Positions 50,930-63,159 of a DNA stretch of 64,000 nt are shown in pieces (positions within the stretch are counted from its first letter, which is position 1; each line of letters begins with the position of its first letter). Under the pieces are notes generated by a model. That model was not told the origin of the DNA. It saw only the letters and a program-made list of their open reading frames with translations, and made no database searches. This DNA comes from Stenocarpella maydis (lineage: Eukaryota; Ascomycota; Sordariomycetes; Diaporthales; Diaporthaceae). The translations under genes and the position numbers were made by a program. The stretch is from the NCBI GenBank assembly GCA_002270565.1, contig NQMI01000145.1, positions 4,287-68,286 of the forward strand, read 5' to 3'.

Positions 50930-51990
50930 GTATTAATCCTTATCTCCAGTTTAGAGACCCCCCTAGGCAGAAGAACCTATTTAGTACTTACTATAGCAAC
51001 TTTCTTATAACCCTCTATAATGCAGAAGGTCTCCTAGCTTAAGAGGTATACCTATATACTAATTATATTCTAGGGCTTATTAATTGGCAGCTGATTGATT
51101 TTAGTAACCTAGTCTTTATAGTGCCTATAACCTATAATATTAATAGAAAACCCCCTAAATCCTAGAGGTACTACTTACTAAAGGATAGCTAGAGGTTCAT
51201 CATCTAAGTTATATATACCTCAGGCTATTAGATATTAAGCATCTTTAATAGGGATACTAAATAGCTTAGTATAATTCATATTTATCCTAATTAGAGAACT
51301 TGTAATAGGATGTACCCTTATATAAGGGACTGTATTATATACTTTCTTACCCTTAGGCTATCTAAAGAATTTTTAAAATAAGCATAAATAGCAATCTAGG
51401 TAAAGGTTATGCCTTAGCTAGGATTAACTACCTATAGACTTCTTATAGCTATCTATATTGCCTTTTTCTTCTAGGAGAATTATAGAAAGAATAGCTAGGA
51501 ATTTAAAGACTAGATTAAGATTAGACTACTTAAATCTGCCCCTTCTAGCTTACCCGCTAAAACAGCTTTAGCTCTTATCTAGGGTTTTACTATTTAATTG
51601 GAAATCAATAGATCTAGGTATCTAATTAGGGACATTTAGAATACTCTAATTATTAGTTATAATAAGTATAAGAGGCTTATAATAAAACAGAATATTATAT
51701 ATTTTTAGGCTAATATCTTAGAGATAAATAAGGGGGAGACTAAATATTATGCTATACTTAGTATAGAATTAGAGCTAAGATAAAATCTATTAGGCTTTCT
51801 TATAGTAAGATTTAATAAGGCTAATCTTTTAAGGCTTACTAATATTTAGACTTCTAGGTTACATAAAACTCCTATACCCCTTAATAACTCACAGAATTAG
51901 CCACCTATTCTAATATTTAAAACACTTAGTATAGCTATAAAGGATCTAATTATAATATCTAGGCTTAAACTTTATAATGACTTATTTAAG
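50930..51990 (+). pseudogene. RIP-disabled coding remnant in the inverted-end element, unidentified
   Basis: One plus-strand frame reads for about 350 codons if TAG/TAA are taken as mutated CAG, CAA or CGA codons. It contains YNAEGLLA, EVYLYTNYILGLINW, TCNRMYPYIRDCIIYFLTL, LGLTTYRLLIAIYIAFFF and LKSAPSSLPAKTALALI. I do not recognise the family and saw no transposase or polymerase signature. Confidence 0.45.
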
Positions 51991-52616
51991 ATATTTAAGC
52001 TTTTATCTTAAGTAGATAGGGTAAAAATATATAGAGAAAATAATCTTAGTATATTAAGTCAAGTAAGAACTACTTTATAAACGCTTAATTAGAGTAGGGC
52101 TGGAATGCTATAGGATAACCCTATTAAACTTCTCTTATAGTAGATATTGGAGGTAAGTATTAGGAATATATCTTTAGGAGGAAATATATATATAGGTAGG
52201 TTAACACCTAAATAATTAAGTATCTTAAGATCTTTATTATTATCTCTATCCTTTATTCTAGTTATACTACTATTATATTAATTTAGGAGTATAATTAGAA
52301 TATAAGTAAGTGGGTAGGGACTAAGGAAGCAAATTACTGGGTTCTTATATTAGCAATTAGTAATAGTTATTGATCCTAGGCTTATAAGAAGGCAGCTAAA
52401 TGAGAGGAAAAGGATTATAGATTAAGCATGCTATAGCAGAATAAGAGTAGGGATAAGCAGGCTAGGAATTAAGAGCTATAAAGGGTTTAATAGAGCTAAA
52501 TTTAGGTAGCTTATTTAATTAAAGGAGGAAAGTGATTTTAGTTGTTTTAGGCGGATTATTGTTTATTCTCTATAATAGTTTAGAGAGGGGTATATTCTGG
52601 GGTTAGAGGGAACTAA

Positions 52617-52740
52617 TATATTTTAGAATCTAGAGGAGAACTAGCCTTAATATTCCCCCCCCCCCTAAAGGTTATAAGAATGGGCCCTTTTATATTACTT
52701 TTAAGAAATTTCTAATCTTAAAGAATTGATTATTTCATAC
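52617..52740 (-). repeat. Right inverted end
   Basis: Inverted partner of 48503-48632; includes a run of C at about 52655-52665. Confidence 0.55.
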
Positions 52741-53950
52741 CTTATAAACTTATATTTATCTGATATATACATATATATTATGAAATTGTTTTCTATACCC
52801 TCTTTTTCTGTTTCCTCTTTTTAGTACCCTTTATTCCCTTTATAACTCTTCTATTGCGTCAGGGGCTCCTCTTCTTGCTTTCCATGCTCTTCTTGAGGTA
52901 GGTGCTTGATTAGGGCTCTGGCAGAACGTGTGCCTTTTTGTGTGTGTGGAGGTTTTGTCCTCTTCCCCTCCCTCTTGGCCCGTTTTCAGTAGTGGATCCC
53001 TAAGCGTATCTTATTTAATGGGATCCTGGTGTTTAGCTTATATTTAGCTTAAAGCTAGCTGAAAAGAAATAGCTTGGAGGAAATCATTTGCTCCTTAAAA
53101 CCTATTAATCTCTAAGATTTTGAGTATTTGCGCTTAGAAGTAGTAGTAGATGAAGTTATAATATTAGGCCTATAGCTTAACTCCTGGTTTTTACACTTTT
53201 ATAAGATGCTGCTTATATTAGGTCTTAATGGTATTCTTTATACTTGCACTTATAGGCAAGAGGTTCTTTTTAATACTTCTAAGGATCCATTAAATAAAGA
53301 AGGAGCTTTCTTCCTCTGCTCTAATAAGGTAAGGAGTAAGGATATTAGCGGAAACTGTTTTTTATATCTATTCCTAGATTTTTTGTTTTTAAGATGCCTG
53401 AGTTTTATATTTTAAGCCTTCAAGAAGTTTGGTCTAGAGATATAGGTTATATTTATTTTGGAGCTTATTTATTAGAAGCTATAGTAGGAAACTAGGCTTT
53501 ATTTTGCCTTATATAAGCTTGTCTCTAGATAGTTGATCTTTAAAAAACTTTAAATGAGTCTTATAGAGGAGTTAATATCTTATATTATATTCTTGGACCC
53601 ACTCTAGTAGTTTAAGTGGTTCTGCCTTACTAGAATTAATGAAATCAGGTTTATTTGGATTTAGTTTATTCCAGATGCCCCTAAGCAAGTAATGCATTTA
53701 AAGGACTGTATATTATATTAAAAAAGAGTCTATATCCTTACACTAGATGGTTGTTATAAGCTTGGAATCTGCTAAGGATAATATCTTATAGGTTGGGGCG
53801 AGTTGTATTTAAAAATATATAACTAAGATATTACTAAGAAGAAGTTTAAGTTGTAGACCGGGCTTATAACTATGGAATAGCTATGTGTTCTAAGCACTCT
53901 GAATTTATAGAAGTAAACTTGCCTTAAGGTCTAAGTTTCTAGAGAAGAAT
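52741..53950. repeat. AT-rich decayed repeat DNA
   Basis: Continuation of the AT-rich block after the inverted-end element. A 69-codon frame at 53206-53415 is the longest open stretch and looks like a surviving piece of a RIP-mutated transposon gene. Composition changes sharply at about 53950. Confidence 0.5.
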
Positions 53951-53970
53951 AAAATAAATGAAAGAAGCTT

Positions 53971-54870
53971 TTATAAGTGCAGGATACGCTTGGTTTCAAG
54001 GTTAGGGGCGGCATTCTGTTTAACAACCTTCGCGAGGTCGATAGCGTGCCTTAAGACGGCCGAAATGATGAACTCGCCAGGTACCACATTTAGAGATGGC
54101 CAGCTTTCAGAATTCGCGGTGGTCTCCGAAGTCTGTCCAGTGAAGTATCCATACCTTCCCAAGTTCACTGCCCGGTAGAGCATTATTTGGCGTCCGCTTT
54201 GCTGCAAAATCTTTCGGCAACAAGAATCTAAGAAGTGTTCCGCAGACTGTAGCCACTTGGTGATAATCGAAACTGAAGACTCGCAATAACCAAGATCTAA
54301 CTTTGCCATGGACATCATCTCCCAGGCACCAACTCTTAGTCCAAGCGATAGCGTATTCACTCAGGCCGGGAGGGACTGAATCTGAGGAAGTCTCCAGCAT
54401 CTAGTTCGGGGAGGATATGGATTGCAAAACCACGGATGTGCAAGACTGGAATTTATCAGTCCAGTACTTGAAGTCCTGAAATGGCTTTCTCTCTTCCCTG
54501 AAGCATCCCGTTCGGCTGTAGATGGCAACGTCAAGCAATCGGCTCCGAAGTTTCAAGGAGCGAGGGTGAGAAATCTCAGAGGTCTGAACCGACGTGCTAT
54601 CCGTGAATGCCGAATGATCCGGTTCTAAATCTCCGAATACACCTAAATACAGGTCAAAAAGCTGCTCTCGGGTCGCATTGTTCATGGGCGTGACAGGGCG
54701 ACTTGCTCTGAAGTTGTTGGGTCGACCTGTAGTGGAAGCAAATATATTGAGCTGCAAAAGTCCGAGAATTTCATCGTGATAATCTTGGTCTCCTAAAATG
54801 TATCTCGTTTATACCCGCGACCGGTTGGGTCAAGGATGATGTCCTTGCCTAGCGTCTCTATAAGATCGTA
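53971..54870 (-). pseudogene. Decayed minus-strand gene fragment next to the polyketide synthase
   Basis: Un-RIPped DNA with protein-like minus-strand frames in changing phase. From about 54870 to 54800 it reads YYDLIETLGKDIILDPTGRG; in another phase (54757-54401), RPVTPMNNATREQLFDLYLG; and in a third (54360-53971), KLDLGYCESSVSIITKWLQS and NLGRYGYFTGQTSETTANSE, to a stop at 53971. No good splice sites join the pieces, so frameshifts are likely. I do not recognise the family. It lies about 370 bp beyond the stop of the polyketide synthase and on the same strand, so it may be a lost cluster gene. Confidence 0.35.
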
Positions 54871-54964
54871 ATACTGATTTGGTCACTGGTGGCTCTTACG
54901 ATCATAAAGCTGCCAGCAGCAAACGCCAGCTAGTCATTGGTCTCGGTGTTAATCCCTTCTGTAC

Positions 54965-55110
54965 GTAAGTAGATTTATCCTACGTACTAATATGTCCTAC
55001 TTACTGGTAAACCATGTTAACCTAATAACCTTATTATATATACCTAGATATATATATATTAAGAATTTATAACTTAATCATTAGCACAGTATATTAGACC
55101 ATCCTCCAGA
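54965..55110. repeat. Short AT-rich insert between gene fragment and polyketide synthase
   Basis: About 145 bp of strongly AT-rich sequence with TACGTA and TATATA runs, unlike both neighbours. It may be a small RIP-mutated remnant. Confidence 0.35.
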
Positions 55111-55126
55111 GCCTTTTGAAATTTAG

Positions 55127-58100
55127 CTACCTAATATGTTTGTTAATATGCGTCAGGCGTATACGGGGGGCTTCTCGGATGCTTACATCAGGTGGGATGA
55201 TCATAGTAAAGTGATCTGCGTCAATAGAGGTGCATCTGACACTCCCGACCAGCTTATCCCAGCCATTAGGCCCCAGTGGCTTGCCTGGCGGGATCGCCCA
55301 CGCAAACGGGCCCACGGACGGATCCTCCATGAAGTCGGGCACAGCCTCCGTGAGGATGCCACTCTGCCGCAGCTGTTTGCGCGCATCGTCGCCGAGGCGC
55401 TCGATGACGCCGCGCCTGCACCACGTCAGCCAGGTGCGGCGGGGCCGCTGGCCGGGCGGCATCGGCACGGGCTCGTACTCGGCGACGGTGCGGACCATCT
55501 GCGCCATGTGCATCTGCTGCCTGCGCATGACGGCGGGGTCGGCCCAGTTGCGCGCCTTCACCATGGCCGGCGGGAGCAGCAGGCTCATGGCCGGCGGCAT
55601 GCCGGGGTCAGGCCTGAGCCGGGGCACTGCCATGTCGAAGAGCAGGAGGCCCTGCACGGCGTGCCCGTCCAGGATGAGCTGGCGGGCCGTCTCGTACGCG
55701 TAGATGGCTCCGCCCGAGTACCCCGCCAGTAGGAAGTCTCCGGCTGGGTGTACGTCGAGGACGGCCTGCTTGAAGAGTGCCGCGACCTCCTCCACGCCCA
55801 CGGTGAAATCCTGTGGGTTATGGATATATGGTGACTCAAGCACGTATAGGGGGCGGTCGTTGCGGAACCGTTTGAGGTACATGTACGTGGAAGCGCTGCC
55901 TGCGCCGTCGGGGAACATAAATAGAGGCACGTGACCTGACAATTTGCGACCCTGCATCAGGACAACGTTTACTTTCGGGGTCGTGGCCGGCGCCGGGTGT
56001 TGATCGACATGCGATAATGTCGATGCCGGTTGCAGGGAGTGCGCGGAAGGTATGCTGCTTGCATCTATCATTACAGGCTCCGATCCATGGGATGTAGCCG
56101 GACTGGGCGTTCGGACAGGCTCAACGGATACATAACCCGACGACATTGTCGATGATCCACTGACCTTTGGTGTCGGCTTCTGCTCCTCCTGCGGCTGATC
56201 CTGCCCAAGCGTCCGCCTCAAGGCTCCAATAGTTGGGTTTTGGACAAGGATCGAAGGGTGCATGTCGATGCCTGTCTGCTCCCGGACGGCCGTGGTGATC
56301 TGCATGGCCATGATGGAGTCCACGCCGAGGTCCGAGAGTGCAGTAAAGTCGGCATCGATATCAGACAGCTCGGCACCGGTTTCGGTGGCGATGGCGGATA
56401 AAAGCACCTCGAAAGGCCCAGACTGCCGGCCACGAGCGGACGGGGTCCCCAAGTCGAGACCTGGAGAAGGTGCGCCTTGTGTTACGTTGGACTCTGTGGG
56501 TGGCGGCGTATTCTGCTTCGGTACACCAGCTCTCTCGGGTGCCAGGCCAGTTCTCAATGCCAGGGCTGTCTGGACCTCGCCAATGGTTGGATGCTCGTGG
56601 AATATGGAGGCACCAATATCCAGACCCAGCTTGGCTTGGAGTTTCTCCGCGATCTGGATTGCCATTATGGAGTCTACCCCAAGATCCAGCAGCTTGGTCG
56701 AAGCCGTCAGGTCCGAAAGCTCGCACCCGGTCTCCTCAGTAATGACTGACAGCAGGATGTCAGGGAGTGAAGGCTCCTTCGAGTTTGCTTCCGGCTTTCG
56801 TGGCTGTGTCTGGGAGGCCGGCCCTGGCAGAGTTTCTCTAGTCGCCACCAACGATCGCCTATGTCCTGCTGACCGTGCGGCTGGGGCACCACTGGCAGAG
56901 GGTATATTGAAATCCGTCTTGCCGATCATACGCGCGATGAGCGAGGTGGGAATCTCTTGCAGATGCAGGCCCAGATTCTCCATCACGAGCCGCTCCTCGC
57001 GGAAAACATAGACATTAACGATTGCCGACGTCTTATCTCGCCTGACGACGCGGGTATATACGATGTAGGGGCAGGCAGGCTCCAAAGGCTCGACAAGGTT
57101 GTACGAATCGTACGAATTCATCATAAACAGGGATTCGGCGGACTTGGAAGGGTCACCATTGACGAGAAACCCTGCGAGATGGGTCAGGCTGTCAACCCAG
57201 TACGGGTTGAGTGTGAAGGTGCACGATTCTGGAGTGGGCGCCAGGACAACCTCGGCAACACCCTCCTGCATGTCAGGAGAGAGGAAGACGTCCGTGATCC
57301 GCTGGAAGGCCGCCGCGTAACGGACCGTCCGTCCGAAGATGGAATAGAAAAACGCGGGCGTGAGGCGCTGGCCGCGGCCGCCTTTAGCAGCTTCGACGAT
57401 ACCGGCACATCGTTCCCAGATGAACCGTGAAAACATGGACCACTCCTTGTATAGTCGCTCCGGCTTTGCGATATGAACCTTGACTTGCGCGGCGGCGATG
57501 CCGTCCCCTTCCTGTGCATTAGAGAACATCTTGACCTCGGCGATACCCTCTGGCCCGTTCAAGATCTTGGCCGTGATGACGACTGCCTGGTCGGCCCGGT
57601 GGGGATCAACAGAAACGGGCCTCAGGAAAACGCAATCTCTGGTCCCAAGGTCGATAGCCTTCAGGTGCTGGTGGCCCGCCCTCTCGAATACGTATGCGGC
57701 CGCGGTCAGAGCCATCTCGCCCAACACGCAAGCGGGTGAGATGGGCACGTCCATCAGCCGGTGGCCGTCGATCAGCGCTTTGAGTTGGGGCTCAGAAAGA
57801 GAAGAACGAAACTTGGCGAGCGAGGCTGATGTGCTAACTACATGTTGAAGACAAGTAGAGAGAGGGGGAGGGGGAGGAAGGGTCAGACATGAATGGGCCG
57901 CAGCCGAGGGGGTGGTTTTGTCTGCTGCTGCTGCTGCATCGGTACGCGCCGGAAAGGGACGCCAGTAGTTTTTGAGATCGAACGCGTACGCTGGGAGGCT
58001 AACCATGCGCAGACCGGTGGCGTATGGGGCGTAGAAACCCGCCCAGTCAACTTCTTGCTGCGATACATAAGCGGCGGCGAGTGCTGCGGAGACGGATGTC

Positions 58101-61100
58101 CAGGGCGATCCGCCGGGCTTCAACGAGGAGACCAGCCGTGTCCTTCTGGGAGACCGGGACGGTAGCACGGCCGAGGCCAAATCGGTCAGCACGGAAGCCG
58201 GACCGAGCTCAAGCCAGAGGCAGTCTCCCAGCTTCGCGTCTACGGCCTGTATACCGCCGACGAAGTCAACAGCCTCGCGCGTTTGTCGGACGAGATAGTC
58301 GCTGTTGATCTGGTCGGGCTGCGAGACGACCTTGCCCAGCAGTGTCGAGGCGAAGGGCAACTTGGGTACGCCAAAAGGAACGTTCCGCGCCAGGGTGGCG
58401 TATTCGTCCAGTATGGGATCTAGCTGGCCAGAATGGAACGCATATGGCAACGGCAAAACAGTGCAGCGAATCTGTCGTGCGCGGAGCGTAGCCTGCAGAG
58501 ACAGTACGTCTTCCACCGGACCGCTCACAACGATCTTGGCAGGACCGTTGATGCAGGAGACGGACGCGAGGGGGAAGTCGTCAGCCAGCTGCTGCACAAC
58601 ATCCAAAGGAGCCGCGATGGAGATCATCGAGAACGCACCAGCCTGGCAGAACCTCTCCATCAACAGGGCTCGCTTGCCGACCAGGAGCAGCGTGTCGGCG
58701 AGGGAAATAACACCCGCAATATGCAACGCGGCGTATTCCCCTAGGCTGTGGCCAATGACAAGTTCGGGGACTATGCCGCAGGAAGCCCAGAAGGCAGCCA
58801 GGGAAATCTCGAGACATACGATGGCCAGCTGTGTCTCGCACGCTGGCCTTTCCGCAACCTTGACCGCCGTGTTGCTGATGATATCAATGAAGGACGGGAA
58901 GCCAAAGGATTCACAGATGCGGACGCAGGTGTTCATCCTGTCGCGGAATGCGGGAGAGCCCCGGTAGAAAGCCGCGCCCATCCCGGCATGCAGTTGGCCT
59001 TGGCCAGAGAAGGCAAAAACCACGGGGATGCGCGCGCCAGCGTTGGGTGCAGATCCGGGGGCTGCTTCAATGTCGGCTTCCAGCAGGCGACCAAGCTCGT
59101 CCATGGACGACGCCGTGTACGCTGACCGGATCGAGTGATGTAGTCGCCTGGCGCTCGTGGTATACGCGAGGTCCCCCAGCCGGAGGTCTGGCCTCGACTT
59201 GATGTACGCCAGAAGCCTTCGTTTGTTCATGTCGTGGGACTTGGGAGACTTCGCCGAAGTCACCACCGTGTATGCCGACGGAAGGCCAAACTCGGCTTCC
59301 GAGGCGTCTTTCCGCGAGGGGGGCTCCTCCAGTAACAGGCAGGTGTTTCCTCCCTAGATATGGTATGGATGTCAGCACCAAGCCAGCCCAATTGCGGATG
59401 CCCTAACTCGTCACCAGCGGGTTTTTATTACTTACCGAGGCGTCAAAGTTGTTCAACAGGATTCTGCGCGGACGGCCTGGAGCACTCTTGAACTCGGTTA
59501 TAGTCGTGGGAATCTCCACATTCAGTTCCGATAGAGGAGGGAAGCGCGGGTTGAGCCGATTCGGGAGTCCTGCCTGAGGTGGTATGATGCTTCTCTCAAA
59601 CATCATGATGGCCTTGATCACTGCTGCAGCGCCTGCGCCCTGTAATTTCAATGCGGTGTTATTGGTTGTTTGTGGGCGGCACTTGCGGAGCATGAGGATA
59701 TTTGAAAGGAGTTTACTACTTACAGCCTCGCCGTGTCCTGCGTTTGCTTTGACCGAACCTACGCGGAGAGGGTCTTTTCGGCGACGGCGGGCGAGAGCGT
59801 TGCTTACTGCGGTCATCTCGGCATAATCGCCCACCTGGGTGCCGGTGCCATGCATCTCCACGTAGGATATATCTGATGGCTCCAGGTGTGCCTTCCGGAG
59901 GACTTCGGCCATGAGGAGTTCCTGGGCCTCGTGATCCGAGTGCGTGATGGAGATGGCGTTCCCGGAGTGGTTCCTCGCCGAGCTCAACACCACCGCGAGG
60001 ATGTTGTCGTTCGCCGCCACGGCATCCTCATAGCGCTTGAGCACGAACGCGCCAACAAACTCGCCGCGGCAGTAGCCATCAGCATCGGCTCGGTAGGACT
60101 TGCACCCACCCGTCGTCGAGGTGAAACCCGCTTTGCCGAGTACGTTGAAGTTGAACGGGCTTGTGAGGATGTTGGTGCCGCCTGCAACAGCCATGTCGCA
60201 CTCGCCAGACAGGAGGAACGTGCAGGCCTGTGCTAGCGCCGTCATGCTTGAAGAGCACGCCGTGTCGAGGGTGACCGCAGGACCAACCCACTTGAAGTGG
60301 TAGTTGACGCGGCCAGCAGCAAACGAGCGCTGGTTTCCGGTCAGGCTAAAGGCGTCGCCCCCGCGGAGTCTGATGATCTCGGCCCAGTCGTCGGCGATCT
60401 GGCCCACGAATGTCGCAAATCGACACGCTTCCGTCTTTGTGTGTGGGCGTCGGGCGTACCCGGCAGTCTCTAGAGCCTCGAAGGCGGCAAGGAGGAATAG
60501 CCGGTGGGCAGGGTCTACCTCCATTGCCTCACGTGGCGACAGGTTGAAGAAGCGGGCATCGAACAACCCCGGGCTGTCAAGGAAACATCCGTATTTTGTA
60601 TTTGTCGTGAAAGGAGTGTTGCTCGCATTGTAGTAATCGTCCAGGCCAAAGCGGTCTGGTGGGATCTAGCACCAAGGGCTGTCAGTCTAGCTCTCAGGTC
60701 ATATTACTTCCAGACAGTCCCGTAGCCGACCAGAGAGTCCCTCTTTTCTCAGGGATCACTTTTCCTTCCGGCTGAACTCGACACTCCGACACATACCTCA
60801 GTATGAAGGACTTTTGCTTCACAAATCTTTTCCCAAAACTCCTCCAGATCCCCGGAGCGAGGGTAGCGTCCGCCCATTCCGACAATGGCGATGCGCCCAG
60901 AGTTTTGTCTCGGTCCCTGGGCATCAGAAGGGGGCGCCTTGGGGTCAGTCTCGATACTGAGGATCTTCTTGCCCTTGCCTTCCAAATATGCACACAGTGT
61001 TGAGATGTGAAGTGAAGGCCCCACACCGTAGACTTTCACCGAAGCATTCGGCAGGAGGACCGAGTCCACTGCGGCCAGTCCCTGCGTCAGATTCAGAGGC

Positions 61101-62183
61101 TGGCTGAGAATCTCCCGAACCAGCAGCTGCAAGAGAGCGCTCCACGAGGATGCGGAAAGCAGGCCGCCTTGACCCAAAGATACTAGCTGAATATTGGCAC
61201 GAGGAGGGCTCTCGAGTATAGGAAGGACAGACGTCATGCCAGCAGTTATGTAATCAATCTCGGCCTTTGTGACATCGGAGATCACGTGTACGAGGCCCGT
61301 CACTCGCAGCTTGGATTTTGGGAGATCCTGGACCAGCGGGCATGTGCCGAAGAAGTCCTCCAGAACGAGTGGCGGGCCGACGACGGTGTGCCACGCGTCC
61401 TCAAGACCAGTCCCGGCCAGTTTCAGCTTTCTATGTTCCAAGATGGCCTGTTGGTGCCATAGGAAGGCTGGTATCAGCGCCACTGTTCAGGATTCTTCAA
61501 AGAAAGCAAAGTTCACAGACGCACCTTAGTCTCGTGGTAGGAATCGAGGATAGATTGCAACTTGCTGGCATCTACCCCGGACACCAGCCATCCCCAGCAG
61601 CCCGGCCCATCCTGTAACGACCTCGATCTTGCGGCGACAACCTCAATGAGGCGACGTGCCAGCCGGATCGTGTCTAGCCCGGCACGGCACAGGGAAGGCA
61701 TATCATTCGCAAACGCGAGGGCGGCGGCGTTCAACAGACCCCCGCAGGCAGCTGCCAGGCAGATAGGGACTTCTTTTGAGCAAAGAAGCGCAGGGTTGGA
61801 TTCCATATACCTATGTCACACGAATACTCAGTAAGCGGCTCCTATTCGAGGGCTAGGATGAGCACTTACTGTACTAGGACACCAGCTCTCATGATAGTCA
61901 CCAGAACAGTACTTGCGAGGCCCTCAGGATCCCCAGATTCCCGATAGCGCTCGGCTAGGTGCAATAGGTCGGTGAAATCACCACCAAATGTGTCTCTCAG
62001 CCGGGGCTCCAGCGCATCTATCTCCTCTTTCAACGTGGTCGTTGCGCTCTGCAGGAACCGTCGGAGCCATGGGCTGGCGGACGATTGAGCGTATAGGAGT
62101 TTGATGGTTGGGTAGAAGACGTCCGTCTGGTCCCCGAAAACCAGGACTGGCCAGTCTTGAGAACCCATTGAAGGAGACTTCAT
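55127..62183 (-). CDS. Non-reducing polyketide synthase, SAT-KS-MAT-PT-ACP-ACP-TE
   Basis: Iterative type I synthase that builds an aromatic polyketide from malonyl-CoA; product not predictable. Six exons: 62183-61870, 61810-61525, 61447-60797, 60665-59724, 59639-59436 and 59353-55127, giving 2207 residues. Every junction keeps the frame. SAT (about 1-340) has Cys127 in AACGG, where GxCxG is usual, and His254. KS (about 385-800) has DTACSSS with Cys554, His689 and His728. MAT (about 910-1220) has GHSLGEYA with Ser1002. PT has His1330 (IDGHRL) and Asp1520 (YWVDSLTH). Two ACPs carry LGVDSIMA, with Ser1694 and Ser1812. TE has GYSGGA with Ser2012, Asp2039 and His2180. There is no KR, DH, ER, methyltransferase or reductase domain. 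Coding sequence shows no RIP although the 3' side borders AT-rich DNA. Confidence 0.93.
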
Positions 62184-62283
62184 GAAATGGGTAGAAGGGC
62201 GTGTGATTTTGCCTAAAACTGTGGTTCATTGGTTGATACACAGTTGTCACGGAAAAGTAAATCGCTAGAGGCAAAGCTGGCCG

Positions 62284-62290
62284 CTTATAT
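62284..62290 (-). promoter_or_regulatory. TATA-like box of the polyketide synthase gene
   Basis: ATATAAG on the minus strand about 100 bp before the start codon at 62183. Confidence 0.4.
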
Positions 62291-62316
62291 TATGAACCAC
62301 CGCAAAGGTTGTTCAG

Positions 62317-63159
62317 ATGACTCGCCTGACGAGGGCCTGGCGTTCACCTATGTGGACTATCAGAACCACCACCGTCACCGCCTTCCAGCGTGAAGTAGGA
62401 GTGAGCCTCTTCTGCGTCCCGCTTTCCAGCTCGGGCCGACTTATCCTCTTGTTCGATAAAGGGTTTGCATGGGCCAGGAACTTGGGCGGAGGTAGACACC
62501 CAGTCCATTTTCCGTCTAGAAAATTGGTCTTGAAACACGCCTACCCGATAATTGCATATGTATACGACAATCACCTCTGCAGGTTATGCTTGCCAGTGGT
62601 TGTGTATATCCCACATGAGGCTATGAATTGTCCCGGTGTCGTGCGAACACAATCATTGACCACACCATTACCAATTGTACATAAAGCCACCCATCGCAGT
62701 TTGTCTCGTATCACTTGTGAGACATGGAATAAACTTTATTCTAGGTGGGTAGGCAAAAGACCCCAGTGGGGTTTTACGCCCTGGCTACTACGCCAAAGGT
62801 ACACACACGTCCACCGGGGTCCCAGACGTTACCAACGGAGGTATATGAGTCAAGGTAATCGTTCGGTTAAACCTGGCGATGCGGGTCCCGATGAGGTGGC
62901 GATAGCTAGCATGCGCATACTAATACAGTGCGGTTTTCGAGTAGACGAGTCAGGACATATATCCAGGCATCCCTTGTTCGGGGAATTACTGCATACCGGT
63001 GCTCCGTTAAACTACATATGTACCGTAGTGGGGTCCGCGGGCCGGAAAGTTATGTCCCCCCCCCCCAGGCCTCACCATAGTGTACTTAGGGTTATAGGGG
63101 GCTATTATTCTCACACTTCCGTTATCGTGATTTCCGTCTGTCTTTTATTGTACTCCTAG
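62317..63159 (+). other. Uncertain 280-codon open frame
   Basis: A plus-strand frame stays open for 280 codons, starting within the upstream region of the polyketide synthase and running the opposite way. It has no motif I recognise. The part after about 62700 (NKLYSRWVGKRPQWGFTPW, DEVAIASMRILIQCGFRVDE) reads more like protein than the first part, so a partial gene or an insertion may start there. A C run at about 63057-63066 lies inside. I do not claim it as a gene. Confidence 0.2.

Larger units (their letters stand above)
48503..52740. mobile_element. 4.2-kb RIP-mutated element with long inverted ends
   Basis: The left end (48503-48632) recurs inverted at the right end (52617-52740). Shared pieces in order are TTGATTCTTTA, GATTAGAAATTTC, AAAAGTAATATA, GGGCCC, TTCTTATA, a G run and TAAGGCT. 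Such imperfect inverted ends of about 125 bp suggest a DNA transposon, though two inverted copies of another repeat would look the same. The inside is strongly AT-rich, with a fold-back of G and C runs near 50228-50259. Confidence 0.5.

Noticed and set aside
56262..57011. 249-codon plus-strand open frame and others across 55136-58967
   Set aside because: Shadows of the polyketide synthase coding strand.
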